From CAUZFZ01 sp963579025 (GTDB taxonomy: Bacteria; Planctomycetota; Planctomycetia; Planctomycetales; Planctomycetaceae): a stretch of DNA of 10,033 nt. Shown piece after piece: positions 1 to 9,333 of this stretch. The notes beneath the pieces were generated by a model that was given only the letters and a program-made list of their open reading frames with translations, had not been told where the DNA came from and searched no databases. The stretch covers positions 1 to 10,033 of the forward strand of contig CAUZFZ010000256.1 of the NCBI GenBank assembly GCA_963579025.1, read 5' to 3'. How positions within the stretch are numbered: position 1 is the stretch's first letter; each line of letters begins with the position of its first letter. The position numbers and the translations under genes were made by a program.

Positions 1-121
1 CGTCAGCACTGCGGCGACGATTCGACTCAAGCGACAGACTCGGCAACGCTGAGTCTGCGAACCTCGGTCCGCTCGCATGGCAGAAATGCTGTGTGGGCGG
101 ACCGCCTTGTTGATGCTGTGT

Positions 122-145
122 GAAACCAGGCTTGCAGGCCTTTTC
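122..145 (+). terminator. Weak candidate terminator hairpin with T-rich tail
   Basis: GAAA (122-125) and AGGC (128-131) can pair with GCCT (138-141) and TTTC (142-145), leaving a two-base bulge and a six-base loop. The right arm runs into TTTTCTTT. It overlaps the stop codon (121-123) of a frame entering from the left edge, which is where a terminator for an upstream plus-strand gene would lie. The stem is short and bulged, so this is a weak call from sequence alone. Confidence 0.2.
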
Positions 146-552
146 TTTATCTATCAGAGACTCGACTGCTCATCGATGCGCAGTCACCGCTTCTCTTCTG
201 CTTACCCTTTCGCTCCCATCCACGCCTCTGGCAGCCGCAATTTCCTTTACCACGAACGGCGGACAAATCTAAATTGAGGTTTGGTTCGATGAGTATCTGT
301 CGACGATCAACGTTGAACGTGCTCAATTCTTCAGTTCCCCATCGTGAGCAGAGCCCGAACTCCAACTTGCACGCGAAAACAGAGTGTCTATTCGGTCTCC
401 AATTCCGCTCAGGCCTACCTGTGAAGCCATTCAGAAATACTCCGCGATCGTCAAATGACACTGTGAACTCAGGCGTCACTGAGTCCGAGCTGGCGGCAGC
501 TTATTGCTCTTCAGCCTTGGAAGACGCTCCCTGCCGACGCGATTTCGACGCT

Positions 553-649
553 CCGGTCGCGCAAACCGAATGCACGAAGCAAATCGCGGTTAAATCATTT
601 TGACTGCGCTCCGTGATTGGATTCTGGTGATCTCGCAAATCAGATTGTT
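553..649 (+). repeat. Diverged intergenic repeat, copy A
   Basis: This stretch aligns without gaps to 7297-7393 (constant offset 6744). By eye about 72 of 97 positions match, with blocks of perfect identity: CCGGTCGCGCAAACCG at the left end, ACGAAGCAAAT, TTTGACTGCGC, and AATCAGATTGTT at the right end. Both copies are intergenic and in the same orientation, and they flank the three-gene minus-strand unit. The left-end hairpin (CCGGT, loop CGCGCAA, then ACCG) is kept, with one mismatch in the longer stem. Differences do not favour third codon positions and this copy has an in-frame stop in the only shared open frame (minus strand), so conservation as protein is unlikely. Its origin is unknown to me; REP-like element, decayed mobile-element end and structured RNA are all possible. 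Confidence 0.7.
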
Positions 650-1267
650 TCCTGTTGCGTGCTGTCGGACGGCAGCGTGATCAACGACTCGCCAAGGTTG
701 CGAGACCAACTACCCGTCGCGTGTAAGGGAACGTCGAGGTGTGTCATTCGATGGTAATTCGACGTCCTGTTTTCCGAGTTGACTTTCTCGCACAGCCTTC
801 AAAGCGTAAATCGGGAAATGCCTGTCGTCGATTTCGTTGTGTCACCAAAGGAACGGAAAACGAAACCGGATTCGCTCCTCAAGAAACGACCTCCGAGAGC
901 AAAACGGCACTCCAGATCCCAACCCCGTTGCCCGTGCTAATCTGCGGCGGGGTGTCGGACCGCCGCACGTTTTGGATGCGGGCTTCACGCGGTTTCGGCG
1001 CGTCGGATGCGATCACCTCGGCGTGCAAGCCACACGCACTTTCGACCTCATGACGGTCAGTCCCTGCCTTGCACCGTTGCCGGAGCGTCTGGCACACGTG
1101 CTTATTGGACTTGGTCATCTAGCGATAGTCGGCAAAGGCGCGAAACCCTTGGGGAGGCGCGCTGACTGTTCTTCATGAAGTCGGCAGAGAGTCTTGCCAG
1201 CGCGGTCGACAGGAATTGCGGGTAGAGAGCAGCGAAAACCGGGGACGGTGGAGTCTCGAAGCGTCGT

Positions 1268-1291
1268 GCGAGATCCTCTCGCTCCGAGGAT
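1268..1291 (-). terminator. Candidate terminator: two overlapping hairpins after the minus-strand unit
   Basis: GCGAGA (1268-1273), loop TCC, TCTCGC (1277-1282) is a perfect 6-bp stem. ATCCTC (1273-1278), loop of seven, GAGGAT (1286-1291) is a second perfect 6-bp stem. They share bases and exclude each other. They lie 70 to 95 bases beyond the stop of the DUF1501 gene at 1362, where transcription of the minus-strand unit could end. No T-run follows in that direction, so intrinsic termination is unproven. Confidence 0.25.
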
Positions 1292-1361
1292 ACGCCGGTG
1301 TGTTTGCGAGAGTGTCAGCTACAGAACACATGCAATACGAGGTCGCTGATCGCCCGCGTGT

Positions 1362-2747
1362 TCATGCGAGGATGTCGTGGACGACGCTGCCATGCACGTC
1401 AGTCAGGCGGAAATCGCGGCCGCTGTAGCGGTAGGTGAGGCGTTCGTGGTCGAGACCCATCAGGTGCAGGATTGTGGCGTGCAGGTCGTGGGTGTGAACT
1501 TTGTTCTCGATGCCGTAGAAGCCGAACTCGTCAGTGGCTCCGTACGTCAGTCCGCGCTTCACGCCGCCGCCCGCCAGCCACATGGTGAAGGCGTGGGGAT
1601 GGTGATCGCGGCCGGCTCCCTGAGCTGTGGGAGTGCGGCCAAATTCGCCGCCCCACACCACCAGTGTTTCGTCAAGCAGCCCGCGTGACTTGAGATCGGT
1701 CAGCAGAGCGGCCACCGGCTGATCACACGTGGCTGCCACCTTTTCGTGGTCTCGAACATTCCCGTGGCTGTCCCATTTGCCACTCACATTGGCGACCACG
1801 TATCGCACGCCACGTTCCACCAGCCGGCGGGCCAGCAGGCACTGGCGGCCGTAGTCCTGCGTCGTTTCCTGATCGAGACCATACAGCCTGTGCATGGCCT
1901 GCGACTCGCGCGACAGGTCGAACGCTTCCGGTGCCTGTGTCTGCATGCGAAATGCCAGTTCGTACGCGGCAATGCGCGCGTCCAGGCGACTGTCATTCTC
2001 GCGTCCGCGCCGATGCAGTTCGCTGAGACGACGGATCGCGGCCAGTCGCTGAGACTGAATGTCTTTCGGGACGGGCATCGCCAGATTGTCGATCGGATAT
2101 TCAGCGTCAGAGATCGACACGCCTTCATACGCCGTCGGCAGAAACGAAGAGCTGTAAGGCACCTTGCCGGGCAGATCGTTCTGCGAACCGAGCGAGATGA
2201 ACCCGGGCAGGTTGTCCGCCTCAGAACCAAGTCCGTAGAGCAGCCAGGCTCCCATGCTCGGTCGCGGCAGAACGCCATCACCGGTCGTCAACTGGCGAAT
2301 CGCTCCGCTGTGTTCGATATGGTCGCAATGCATCGACCGAATGACGCACAGATCGTCGGCGCAACGGTTGAGATGTGGCAGCAATTCGCTGATCACGATC
2401 CCCGCTTCACCGTGCTGCCGAAACCGGTACGGCGACGGCCGGCAGTTCGGCGTGGCGTCCCGCGTGATGCGAGGCAGCTCAATGGGGATCTTTTTCCCGT
2501 CATAGTCAGCGAGCTTCGGCTTCGGATCGAACAGGTCGACCTGAGATGGTCCTCCACCCATAAACAGGAAGATCACGCTCTTTGCGCGCGGTGCATGATG
2601 CGGCCATTTCGCCGCCAGCGGATTCACCGCGGCGGCGGCTGACTCCTGGGCGAGCAATGCGGTCAGCGACAGCATCGGAAATCCGGCTGACGTCTTACGA
2701 AGAAGATCGCGGCGTGAGATCGTCGAGTGATGCATCGTGTTGTTCAC
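1362..2747 (-). CDS. DUF1501 (alkaline phosphatase/sulfatase-like fold) protein with Tat leader
   Basis: A 461-residue protein of the DUF1501 family (PF07394), which is placed in the alkaline phosphatase/sulfatase-like fold. Its substrate and reaction are not established. The N-terminus carries a twin-arginine leader, SRRDLLRK at residues 11-18, then a hydrophobic stretch ending in AQESAAAA near 40, so export already folded is likely. Family landmarks in order: FLFMGGGPSQVDLFDPKP (60-77), HCDHIEHSG (140-148), NLPGFISLG (179-187), KWDSHGN (324-330), VVWGGEFGRTP (363-373), GRDHHPHAF (379-387) and HTHDLHATILHLMGLD (418-433). The His/Asp clusters are the likely metal ligands. Length is typical and the protein looks intact. 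The GTG start at 2747 has AGAG upstream with long spacing; the in-frame ATG at 2735 (residue 5) is an equally possible start and keeps the Tat motif. It is last in the minus-strand unit, 55 bases after the propeller gene. Confidence 0.93.
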   Translation of the reverse strand: MNNTMHHSTISRRDLLRKTSAGFPMLSLTALLAQESAAAAVNPLAAKWPHHAPRAKSVIFLFMGGGPSQVDLFDPKPKLADYDGKKIPIELPRITRDATPNCRPSPYRFRQHGEAGIVISELLPHLNRCADDLCVIRSMHCDHIEHSGAIRQLTTGDGVLPRPSMGAWLLYGLGSEADNLPGFISLGSQNDLPGKVPYSSSFLPTAYEGVSISDAEYPIDNLAMPVPKDIQSQRLAAIRRLSELHRRGRENDSRLDARIAAYELAFRMQTQAPEAFDLSRESQAMHRLYGLDQETTQDYGRQCLLARRLVERGVRYVVANVSGKWDSHGNVRDHEKVAATCDQPVAALLTDLKSRGLLDETLVVWGGEFGRTPTAQGAGRDHHPHAFTMWLAGGGVKRGLTYGATDEFGFYGIENKVHTHDLHATILHLMGLDHERLTYRYSGRDFRLTDVHGSVVHDILA

Positions 2748-2802
2748 CAGTGCATTCTCTCATTTGTGGGCGGCTCTGCCATCGGGAAATGCATCTCGTG
2801 GC

Positions 2803-4326
2803 TTAGTGAAAGCGGAACGAAAACAGATCGGCATCCTTCAGCACGAATCGGAGTCGCACGGGAGTGCCCTCCACCTGTTTCACGCTCTCGCCGTTTTTCC
2901 AGGCGACAGTTCGCTGGATTTCGTCGCCGAAGATTTCGTGACAGTCAGCCAGTGTGTGACCAGGAATCGGCTTTCCTTCGGCGTCCTGGATTTCGACGTG
3001 GATGCTGCCGGCGGCTGAGGTGGAGTAGTTGATCTCCAGTTGGCTGCCTTTGAAGACGATCGGTTTGGTGACGAACTCACCGCCGCTTAGAGGCGCCTGC
3101 GCGGAGACGAAGCCGTCAACGCGGATCGAGTAGCGGCGGAAGTTCTGGCTCTTGCCCGTCCAGTAGCCTTCGATGACGTAGATCGAAAGCTCGTCGGGCG
3201 ACTGCGGCAGATCGGACTTTGTTGGGAGGATGCCCCACGAGATGATGTTGTCGCCATAGACCCACGAGTTCGTTCGTGACCGGCCGGGACGAATGATCGC
3301 TTCACCCCAGCGTTTGAAAGTCAGACCGTCGCGGCTGGTCATCATCAGGGCGTCTGTGACCCCGCTGCCGTAACGCGGGGATGCTTTGGCACGTGCCTTT
3401 CGCTCTTCGAGGCCCGGCAGTTTTCCGGTTGAATCGACCCAGCCTCGGTCGGTGTAACGATTCGGGAAACCGATGAAGATGTGCGGAGCGCGCGCGTACG
3501 GCGCGATCTGGTTTGTGTAGAGGTGTTCGTGCGGGGCACCGGGATACTCCAGCCATTCCGCCTTGCTCCATGTGATGAAGTCGGGCGAGGTCGCGGTCTT
3601 GATGCCGCGGATGCCGCCACGACCGGGCGGGCCGTCGTGGAAGTCGCGAAAGTAGGCTCGGTATTCGCCGCGAACCGCATCCCAGAACGCGAGGTTCTCG
3701 GAATCGAAGTACCCGTCGGTGATGATCAACTTGTTCCCGAGCCGTGAGAATCGGAACCCGTCCGGCGATTTGAGCGCGAACAGTCCGCGTTCGCCTTTGA
3801 CGGGCGATCGAACGATGGCTTTGTATCGCGCATCCGGCGGGCAGTCCGGGTTTGTGTCTTTGAGAATTGTGGTATGCCCGGGATCGATTTGAACGCCGGG
3901 AATGGTGTCGGGCCCCAGGACGATGTTGTTTTCTTTCGAGCCGTCAAACTCGACGAGTCCCAGTTTCGGCTTCGTAAAATGAATGCCGTCAACACTCTCG
4001 GCGAAGCAAAGGTGTCGTCCGTGAGGTTCTTCGACCCGCCCCTCATGATTCACGTAATGGTTGGCGGCGAAATACATGCGGTATCGATCGCCATCCTTGA
4101 ACAGCGAACTGTAGGAACACGCATTGCCTTCCCACGGTGCATCGGTGACCAGAGCCACGTTGCGTCGCACAGGCTTGTGCAACTGAAGCCGCAACGAATC
4201 GCTCATCGACTCGATGAGATAGTCGTCGATCAGCAGCTCACGTCGAGAGCCGATGTCGATCGGTTCGTCTGCACACAGCGGTGAAATGGCCAGCAGGCTG
4301 ATCAGCATCGCAGCATTCAGTTTCAT
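2803..4326 (-). CDS. Secreted beta-propeller protein, glycoside-hydrolase-like (GH32/43/130-type)
   Basis: A 507-residue exported protein. Residues 1-20 form a Sec signal peptide with a hydrophobic core LISLLAISP and likely cleavage after CAD or CADE. The mature protein opens with IDIGSRRELLIDDYLIES (23-40), a start I associate with planctomycete proteins annotated as hypothetical or GH32-like. Repeated propeller-type strands follow: SLFKDGDRYRMYFAA (74-88), CFAESVDGIHFTKPKLGL (107-124), RYKAIVRSP (167-175), EYRAYFRDFHDG (221-232), IKTATSPDFITWSKAEWLE (242-260), ALMMTSRDGLTFKRWGEA (326-343), then a C-terminal beta-sandwich-like segment from about 400. The 'SxDGxxFxK' pattern is typical of five-bladed propeller glycosidases and phosphorylases. 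I cannot assign catalytic acids, so it may be a carbohydrate-binding or inactive relative. I chose ATG 4326 over an upstream GTG at 4356 because it starts the signal peptide directly and has GGAG/GAGAG upstream. Confidence 0.85.
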   Translation of the reverse strand: MKLNAAMLISLLAISPLCADEPIDIGSRRELLIDDYLIESMSDSLRLQLHKPVRRNVALVTDAPWEGNACSYSSLFKDGDRYRMYFAANHYVNHEGRVEEPHGRHLCFAESVDGIHFTKPKLGLVEFDGSKENNIVLGPDTIPGVQIDPGHTTILKDTNPDCPPDARYKAIVRSPVKGERGLFALKSPDGFRFSRLGNKLIITDGYFDSENLAFWDAVRGEYRAYFRDFHDGPPGRGGIRGIKTATSPDFITWSKAEWLEYPGAPHEHLYTNQIAPYARAPHIFIGFPNRYTDRGWVDSTGKLPGLEERKARAKASPRYGSGVTDALMMTSRDGLTFKRWGEAIIRPGRSRTNSWVYGDNIISWGILPTKSDLPQSPDELSIYVIEGYWTGKSQNFRRYSIRVDGFVSAQAPLSGGEFVTKPIVFKGSQLEINYSTSAAGSIHVEIQDAEGKPIPGHTLADCHEIFGDEIQRTVAWKNGESVKQVEGTPVRLRFVLKDADLFSFRFH

Positions 4327-4596
4327 CGCTCTCGTACTCCATGCTGTCCCAGACACTCGGTCCTGAAACCAGTTTGAAAATGGGATTGCTTAACGCGTTG
4401 ACTCTCGCGACCGATGAGCTTGCCTGTCTCGTTTCGTGCAGCGGCTCCCTGGCCGTGATGAGGTGCATGAGTTCGCGAAGTTCAGGCCAGACGCGGCGCC
4501 GTTCCGGCACTGTCAGTATAAACCCGCTTCCCCACACATCCTATTGCCGGACCAGCGTCGCTGCGCTTCTCGATCCGGCCTACTTCTACTGTTCAC
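4327..4596. other. Gap inside the minus-strand unit
   Basis: This 270-base gap separates the PSD1 and propeller genes. Small frames crossing it on both strands have no family features and I treat them as chance. The main structure is a hairpin immediately after the PSD1 stop, listed separately. The gap is large for a tight operon, so the propeller and DUF1501 genes may have their own promoter here; I did not find a convincing one. Confidence 0.5.
4546..4579 (-). terminator. Hairpin just downstream of the PSD1 stop codon
   Basis: GCCGGA (4546-4551) and TCCGGC (4574-4579) form a perfect 6-bp stem, and the enclosed CAGCGTCGCTG (4553-4563) is itself a perfect odd palindrome that can form a small inner hairpin. 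The structure begins 17 bases after the PSD1 stop at 4597 on the minus strand. No T-run follows, so it could be a partial terminator, an mRNA-stabilising 3' structure, or neutral. Confidence 0.3.
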
Positions 4597-7131
<2,535 letters not shown>

Positions 7132-7177
7132 GTGGAGTGCAACCGGAAAGCAGGTTGAGGAGTCAGTGCCATAGCTC

Positions 7178-7183
7178 AGTATA
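7178..7183 (-). promoter_or_regulatory. Candidate -10 element for the minus-strand unit
   Basis: On the minus strand these bases read TATACT, five of six matching TATAAT, and lie 47 bases upstream of the PSD1 start codon. This would give a leader of about 40 bases. At 17-base spacing the -35 position reads TTCGTC, a poor match, so the call rests on the -10 alone. Confidence 0.3.
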
Positions 7184-7296
7184 CGATGGTGGGGTCATCA
7201 GACGAAGCTCTCGCTCTCTTCGAATCTTCCGCGAATGACTCATTCCCCTGACTGAGACTGTGTGAATGTTGTAGCTCCGGTCAGTCTTTGCGGCAC

Positions 7297-7393
7297 CCGG
7301 TCGCGCAAACCGGGCGCACGAAGCAAATATCGAATGAATCACTTTGACTGCGCATTGGGCGACAATTCCAGCGAGCGTGCGAATCAGATTGTT
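7297..7393 (+). repeat. Diverged intergenic repeat, copy B
   Basis: This is the partner of 553-649, aligned without gaps and about 74% identical by eye. The left end forms the better hairpin of the two copies: CCCGGT (7296-7301), loop CGCGCAA, ACCGGG (7309-7314), a perfect 6-bp stem. GCGCA (7314-7318) can also pair with TGCGC (7349-7353). The element lies upstream of the PSD1 gene in the divergent region. Perfect blocks at both ends suggest that the boundaries of an ancestral element are close to those given. Confidence 0.7.
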
Positions 7394-7836
7394 CGCTGCT
7401 TCGGATGACCTCACTAGAGCGAAGTTTCGCCCCATCAAACAATTCAGCGGAGTATCAGGCCTCCGCGTGTCTGGAAGACACCTTGGCACGTCCTGTTACG
7501 TCCGGAGTAGAAGCTCAATATTGGTCAATCTCCGTCGATCCCTCGGCGAGGTTTAACGGGACCTGGCTTCATCGTCCCCGATTTGTGAGGACTCAGTCTG
7601 TCGGCATGTTGCTGTCGACTTACGCCGAAGACTCAGACGGAAACCAGCTAAGTTGGCGAACCACTCCCATTGGACGCGTTACGTCAGCTAGTGTTGATGT
7701 ATCGACTGGTGAGCTGCTTTGTCCGAGATGCTCCTTCGGCGTTGCAGGTCTGCTCGGTCGCGGAGCCGCGCGGCACAGTAACTCCCCCTTCTGCGAGCTG
7801 TGTTCGGAGTCAGCAGTCGGCAATTCTTCGATCTTC

Positions 7837-7865
7837 TTGACGTGACGGCTGACACAAGGGATAGT
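7837..7865 (+). promoter_or_regulatory. Candidate sigma70-like promoter of the MBL-MarR unit
   Basis: TTGACG (7837-7842, five of six to TTGACA) is followed after exactly 17 bases by GATAGT (7860-7865, four of six to TATAAT). Transcription would begin near 7872, leaving about 38 untranslated bases before the MBL start at 7910. A GTTAAC palindrome (7872-7877) sits at the expected start site. A regulator could bind there, but I see no clear MarR-type operator. Confidence 0.4.
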
Positions 7866-7909
7866 TTATGTGTTAACCAATAACGCCAGTGTACCCATGG
7901 AGACCTGAT

Positions 7910-8777
7910 ATGAGGCGTTCTGTCAGCATTTGCGCGGCCGCATCGATTTGCCTGTCGCTTGCCACAGTCCGGGGCGTGGCTGCGGAGCCGAATGCGGTTC
8001 CGCAAACATCAGAACTGGAGATTCGCGTTGTTTTTGACAACACGTCCGCTCGACCAGACCTGCGACGCTCGCGGGGGTTTTCCGCAGTCGTCGACTTCCG
8101 TGGACGCCGGATTCTATTCGATGCCGGCAGCGATCCGATCCTGTTGCTTGAACATCTGGAGCTCATGCAGATCGCCCCCAAGTCGATCGAGCATGCGGTG
8201 ATCTCGCACCAGCACGGCGATCACTTGCGCGGCGTGTATTGGGTGTTCGAGAAGAATCCAAATATGAGCGTCCATTTCCTCGACTGTTTTCCCGAAGAGC
8301 CTTTTCGCCGGGCGGCCGCAGTCAACATGAAACCGCATCGCGTCACAGAGCCGTTTGAAGTCGTCCCGGGCATCTATTCCGGGCATCGTTGACGGCCTCC
8401 CGCCTGAGCAGTCGCTGGCAATCGAAACGTCTCAGGGCCTGGTGATGCTCGTCGGTTGTTCGCACCCGGGCGTTGTCAAACTGGTCGAGACCGCGCAAAT
8501 GCAGCGACAGAAGGATTCGATTCGTCTGTTGCTCGGAGGCTTTCACATGATGAGAAAACAACCCGAGCAGATTAAGGCGGCGATTAACCGTCTCCAGGAC
8601 CTGAAAGTCGACACGGTGATGCCGGCACATTGTTCCGGTGACCCGGCGAAAGAAATGTTCCAGTCTCTGTATGGCAAGCAGTTTCACGCAGCGGGCGCGG
8701 GACGCCTGATCGTGCTCGACCAGGGTCGGCTTACTGTCAGTACACTTCCGGTGAAACCGGATCACGACTCCGAATGA
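7910..8777 (+). pseudogene. Secreted MBL-fold metallo-hydrolase (COG1237-like), frameshifted
   Basis: Two adjacent frames together make one metallo-beta-lactamase-fold protein resembling COG1237 (MJ0301-like metal-dependent hydrolases). The first frame (7910-8392, 160 residues) has a signal peptide ending near VAAEP, then VFDNT (41-45), LFDAGS (69-74) and zinc-binding HQHGDH (100-105), and stops at TGA 8390. The second frame continues to 8777 with PPEQSLAIET, VGCSHPGVV, LGGFHMM and MPAHCSGDPA, all expected after that point in the family. The frames join around 8378-8390. Two missing bases would restore IYSTGIVDGLPPEQS, which resembles the family's usual sequence; one extra G would also explain it. 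Start ATG 7910 has GGAG seven bases upstream; a GTG at 7889 is less likely. It could be a true pseudogene, a sequencing or assembly error, or, less likely, recoded. It shares a unit with the MarR gene. The substrate is unknown. Confidence 0.85.
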
Positions 8778-9265
8778 GCAAAGAATCAAAAAATTGGGAT
8801 CTGGCGGACGAATTCCCCGACACTCCGGCGCGACGAGCCGTCGTGTCGGTTGTGCGCGGGTTCGGTGCGATCGCTCGCCGGATGAGTCCGCACTACGCCC
8901 GGTTCGGTTTGACTCCGCCTCAGTTTCAAATGTTAACTGTCCTTAATCGCCTGAGTGGTGAGCAGGTGACTCAACGCCGCCTGGGTCGGGAGCTGTACGT
9001 CTCGTTCCCCAACGTCACGGTCATGCTGTCGAGGCTGGAGCAGGCCAACCTGATCGAACGGAAAATCAACGTCGTCGACCGCCGGGAACGGTTTGTCAGC
9101 ATCACTCGTAAGGGTCGTTCGCTGCTGAGGAAAGTCTGGAAAGAACAGCCTGCTCAATTGGAGTGCGTGATGACTGGCCTCGACGACTCCGAGCGTCGGC
9201 AACTTGCCAGGCTGATGAACAAGATGCTCGCGAGTCATACCCGGCCGTCGAACGAAGAAGCATGA
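8774..9265 (+). CDS. MarR-family transcriptional regulator
   Basis: A 163-residue protein with the MarR winged-helix layout. A helical N-terminal segment (about 17-45) is followed by LTPPQFQMLTVLNRL (46-60), the helix-turn-helix VTQRRLGRELYVSFPNVTVMLSRLE (65-89), the wing EQANLIERKINVVDRRERFVSITRKG (89-114) with the characteristic D-R-R near 102-104, and a C-terminal dimerisation helix (about 136-153). Members bind palindromic operators as dimers and usually respond to a small ligand; none can be named here. The start ATGA overlaps the stop of the MBL frame by four bases and has no clear Shine-Dalgarno, so translation is probably coupled to ribosomes finishing the upstream frame. The gene looks intact. 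Autoregulation of this unit, and control of the beta-helix gene 68 bases downstream, are plausible but not shown. Confidence 0.93.
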   Translation: MSKESKNWDLADEFPDTPARRAVVSVVRGFGAIARRMSPHYARFGLTPPQFQMLTVLNRLSGEQVTQRRLGRELYVSFPNVTVMLSRLEQANLIERKINVVDRRERFVSITRKGRSLLRKVWKEQPAQLECVMTGLDDSERRQLARLMNKMLASHTRPSNEEA

Positions 9266-9286
9266 ACAATCCATTCCCAGTCCAAC

Positions 9287-9316
9287 GAACGGAATTCGAA
9301 TCCCCGCATTCCGTTC
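9287..9316. promoter_or_regulatory. 9-bp perfect inverted repeat between marR-type and beta-helix genes
   Basis: GAACGGAAT (9287-9295) and ATTCCGTTC (9308-9316) are perfect reverse complements separated by 12 bases. The structure begins 22 bases after the MarR stop and ends 18 bases before the beta-helix ATG, just ahead of that gene's AGGAG. It could be an operator for a dimeric regulator, possibly the adjacent MarR protein, or an RNA stem-loop acting as an attenuator or terminator. No T-run follows it, which argues mildly against a simple terminator. Confidence 0.5.
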
Positions 9317-9333
9317 AGTCAGGAGACAACACT

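Larger units (their letters stand above)
1..1361. other. Long intergenic stretch without a convincing gene
   Basis: I see no defensible gene here. Open frames on both strands are short (at most about 113 codons), overlap one another, lack Shine-Dalgarno sequences and give Arg/Ser/Cys/Pro-rich translations without family motifs. A plus-strand frame open from the left edge stops at 121-123 and could be the tail of an upstream gene, because a weak hairpin with a T-rich tail follows it. A minus-strand frame from an ATG at 79 runs off the left edge and could be the start of an outward gene. Neither is long enough to judge. CAGACTC (35-41) and GAGTCTG (51-57) form a 7-bp inverted repeat with a 9-base loop. 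A diverged repeat copy sits at about 553-649, and hairpins at 1268-1291 lie downstream of the minus-strand unit. Confidence 0.6.
7132..7909. other. Divergent intergenic region
   Basis: This 778-base region separates the minus-strand PSD1 unit from the plus-strand MBL-MarR unit. It holds a -10-like element for the minus unit, repeat copy B (7297-7393), a perfect CGCGG-AG-CCGCG inverted repeat (7759-7770), and a sigma70-like promoter near its right end. A 146-codon plus-strand frame (7405-7845) with CPRC and CELC pairs has no Shine-Dalgarno and low-complexity Ser/Arg/Thr content, so I do not call it a gene. A minus-strand frame (7489-7163) overlapping the repeat is also rejected, since copy A breaks the same frame with a stop. 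Confidence 0.6.

Noticed and set aside
35..57. CAGACTC/GAGTCTG inverted repeat as an intrinsic terminator
   Set aside because: It is a 7-bp stem with no T-run on either side and an unknown gene context at the window edge, so it is noted only within the intergenic entry.
553..649. CRISPR array or tandem repeat
   Set aside because: There are only two copies, about 6.7 kb apart and diverged, with no regular spacers and no cas-like genes nearby.
879..1118. Overlapping frames on both strands in the left intergenic stretch (for example 837-1178 plus and 879-1118 minus)
   Set aside because: They overlap each other and lack ribosome-binding sites, signal peptides and family motifs.
1746..2642. 298-codon plus-strand frame opposite the DUF1501 gene
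   Set aside because: It is antisense to a clear DUF1501 gene, and the translation is Arg/His/Val-rich without domain signals or a ribosome-binding site.
7163..7489. 108-codon minus-strand frame containing repeat copy B, with a translation that looks superficially conserved against copy A
   Set aside because: The matching frame in copy A contains a stop, and the differences do not favour synonymous positions, so the similarity is better explained by a nucleic-acid repeat.
8378..8393. Programmed +1 frameshift in the MBL gene (CGT TGA C resembles the release factor 2 site)
   Set aside because: The slipping codon CGT would have to re-pair with GTT, which is unfavourable, and no internal Shine-Dalgarno-like stimulator lies at the right distance upstream. 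A mutation or sequence error is simpler.
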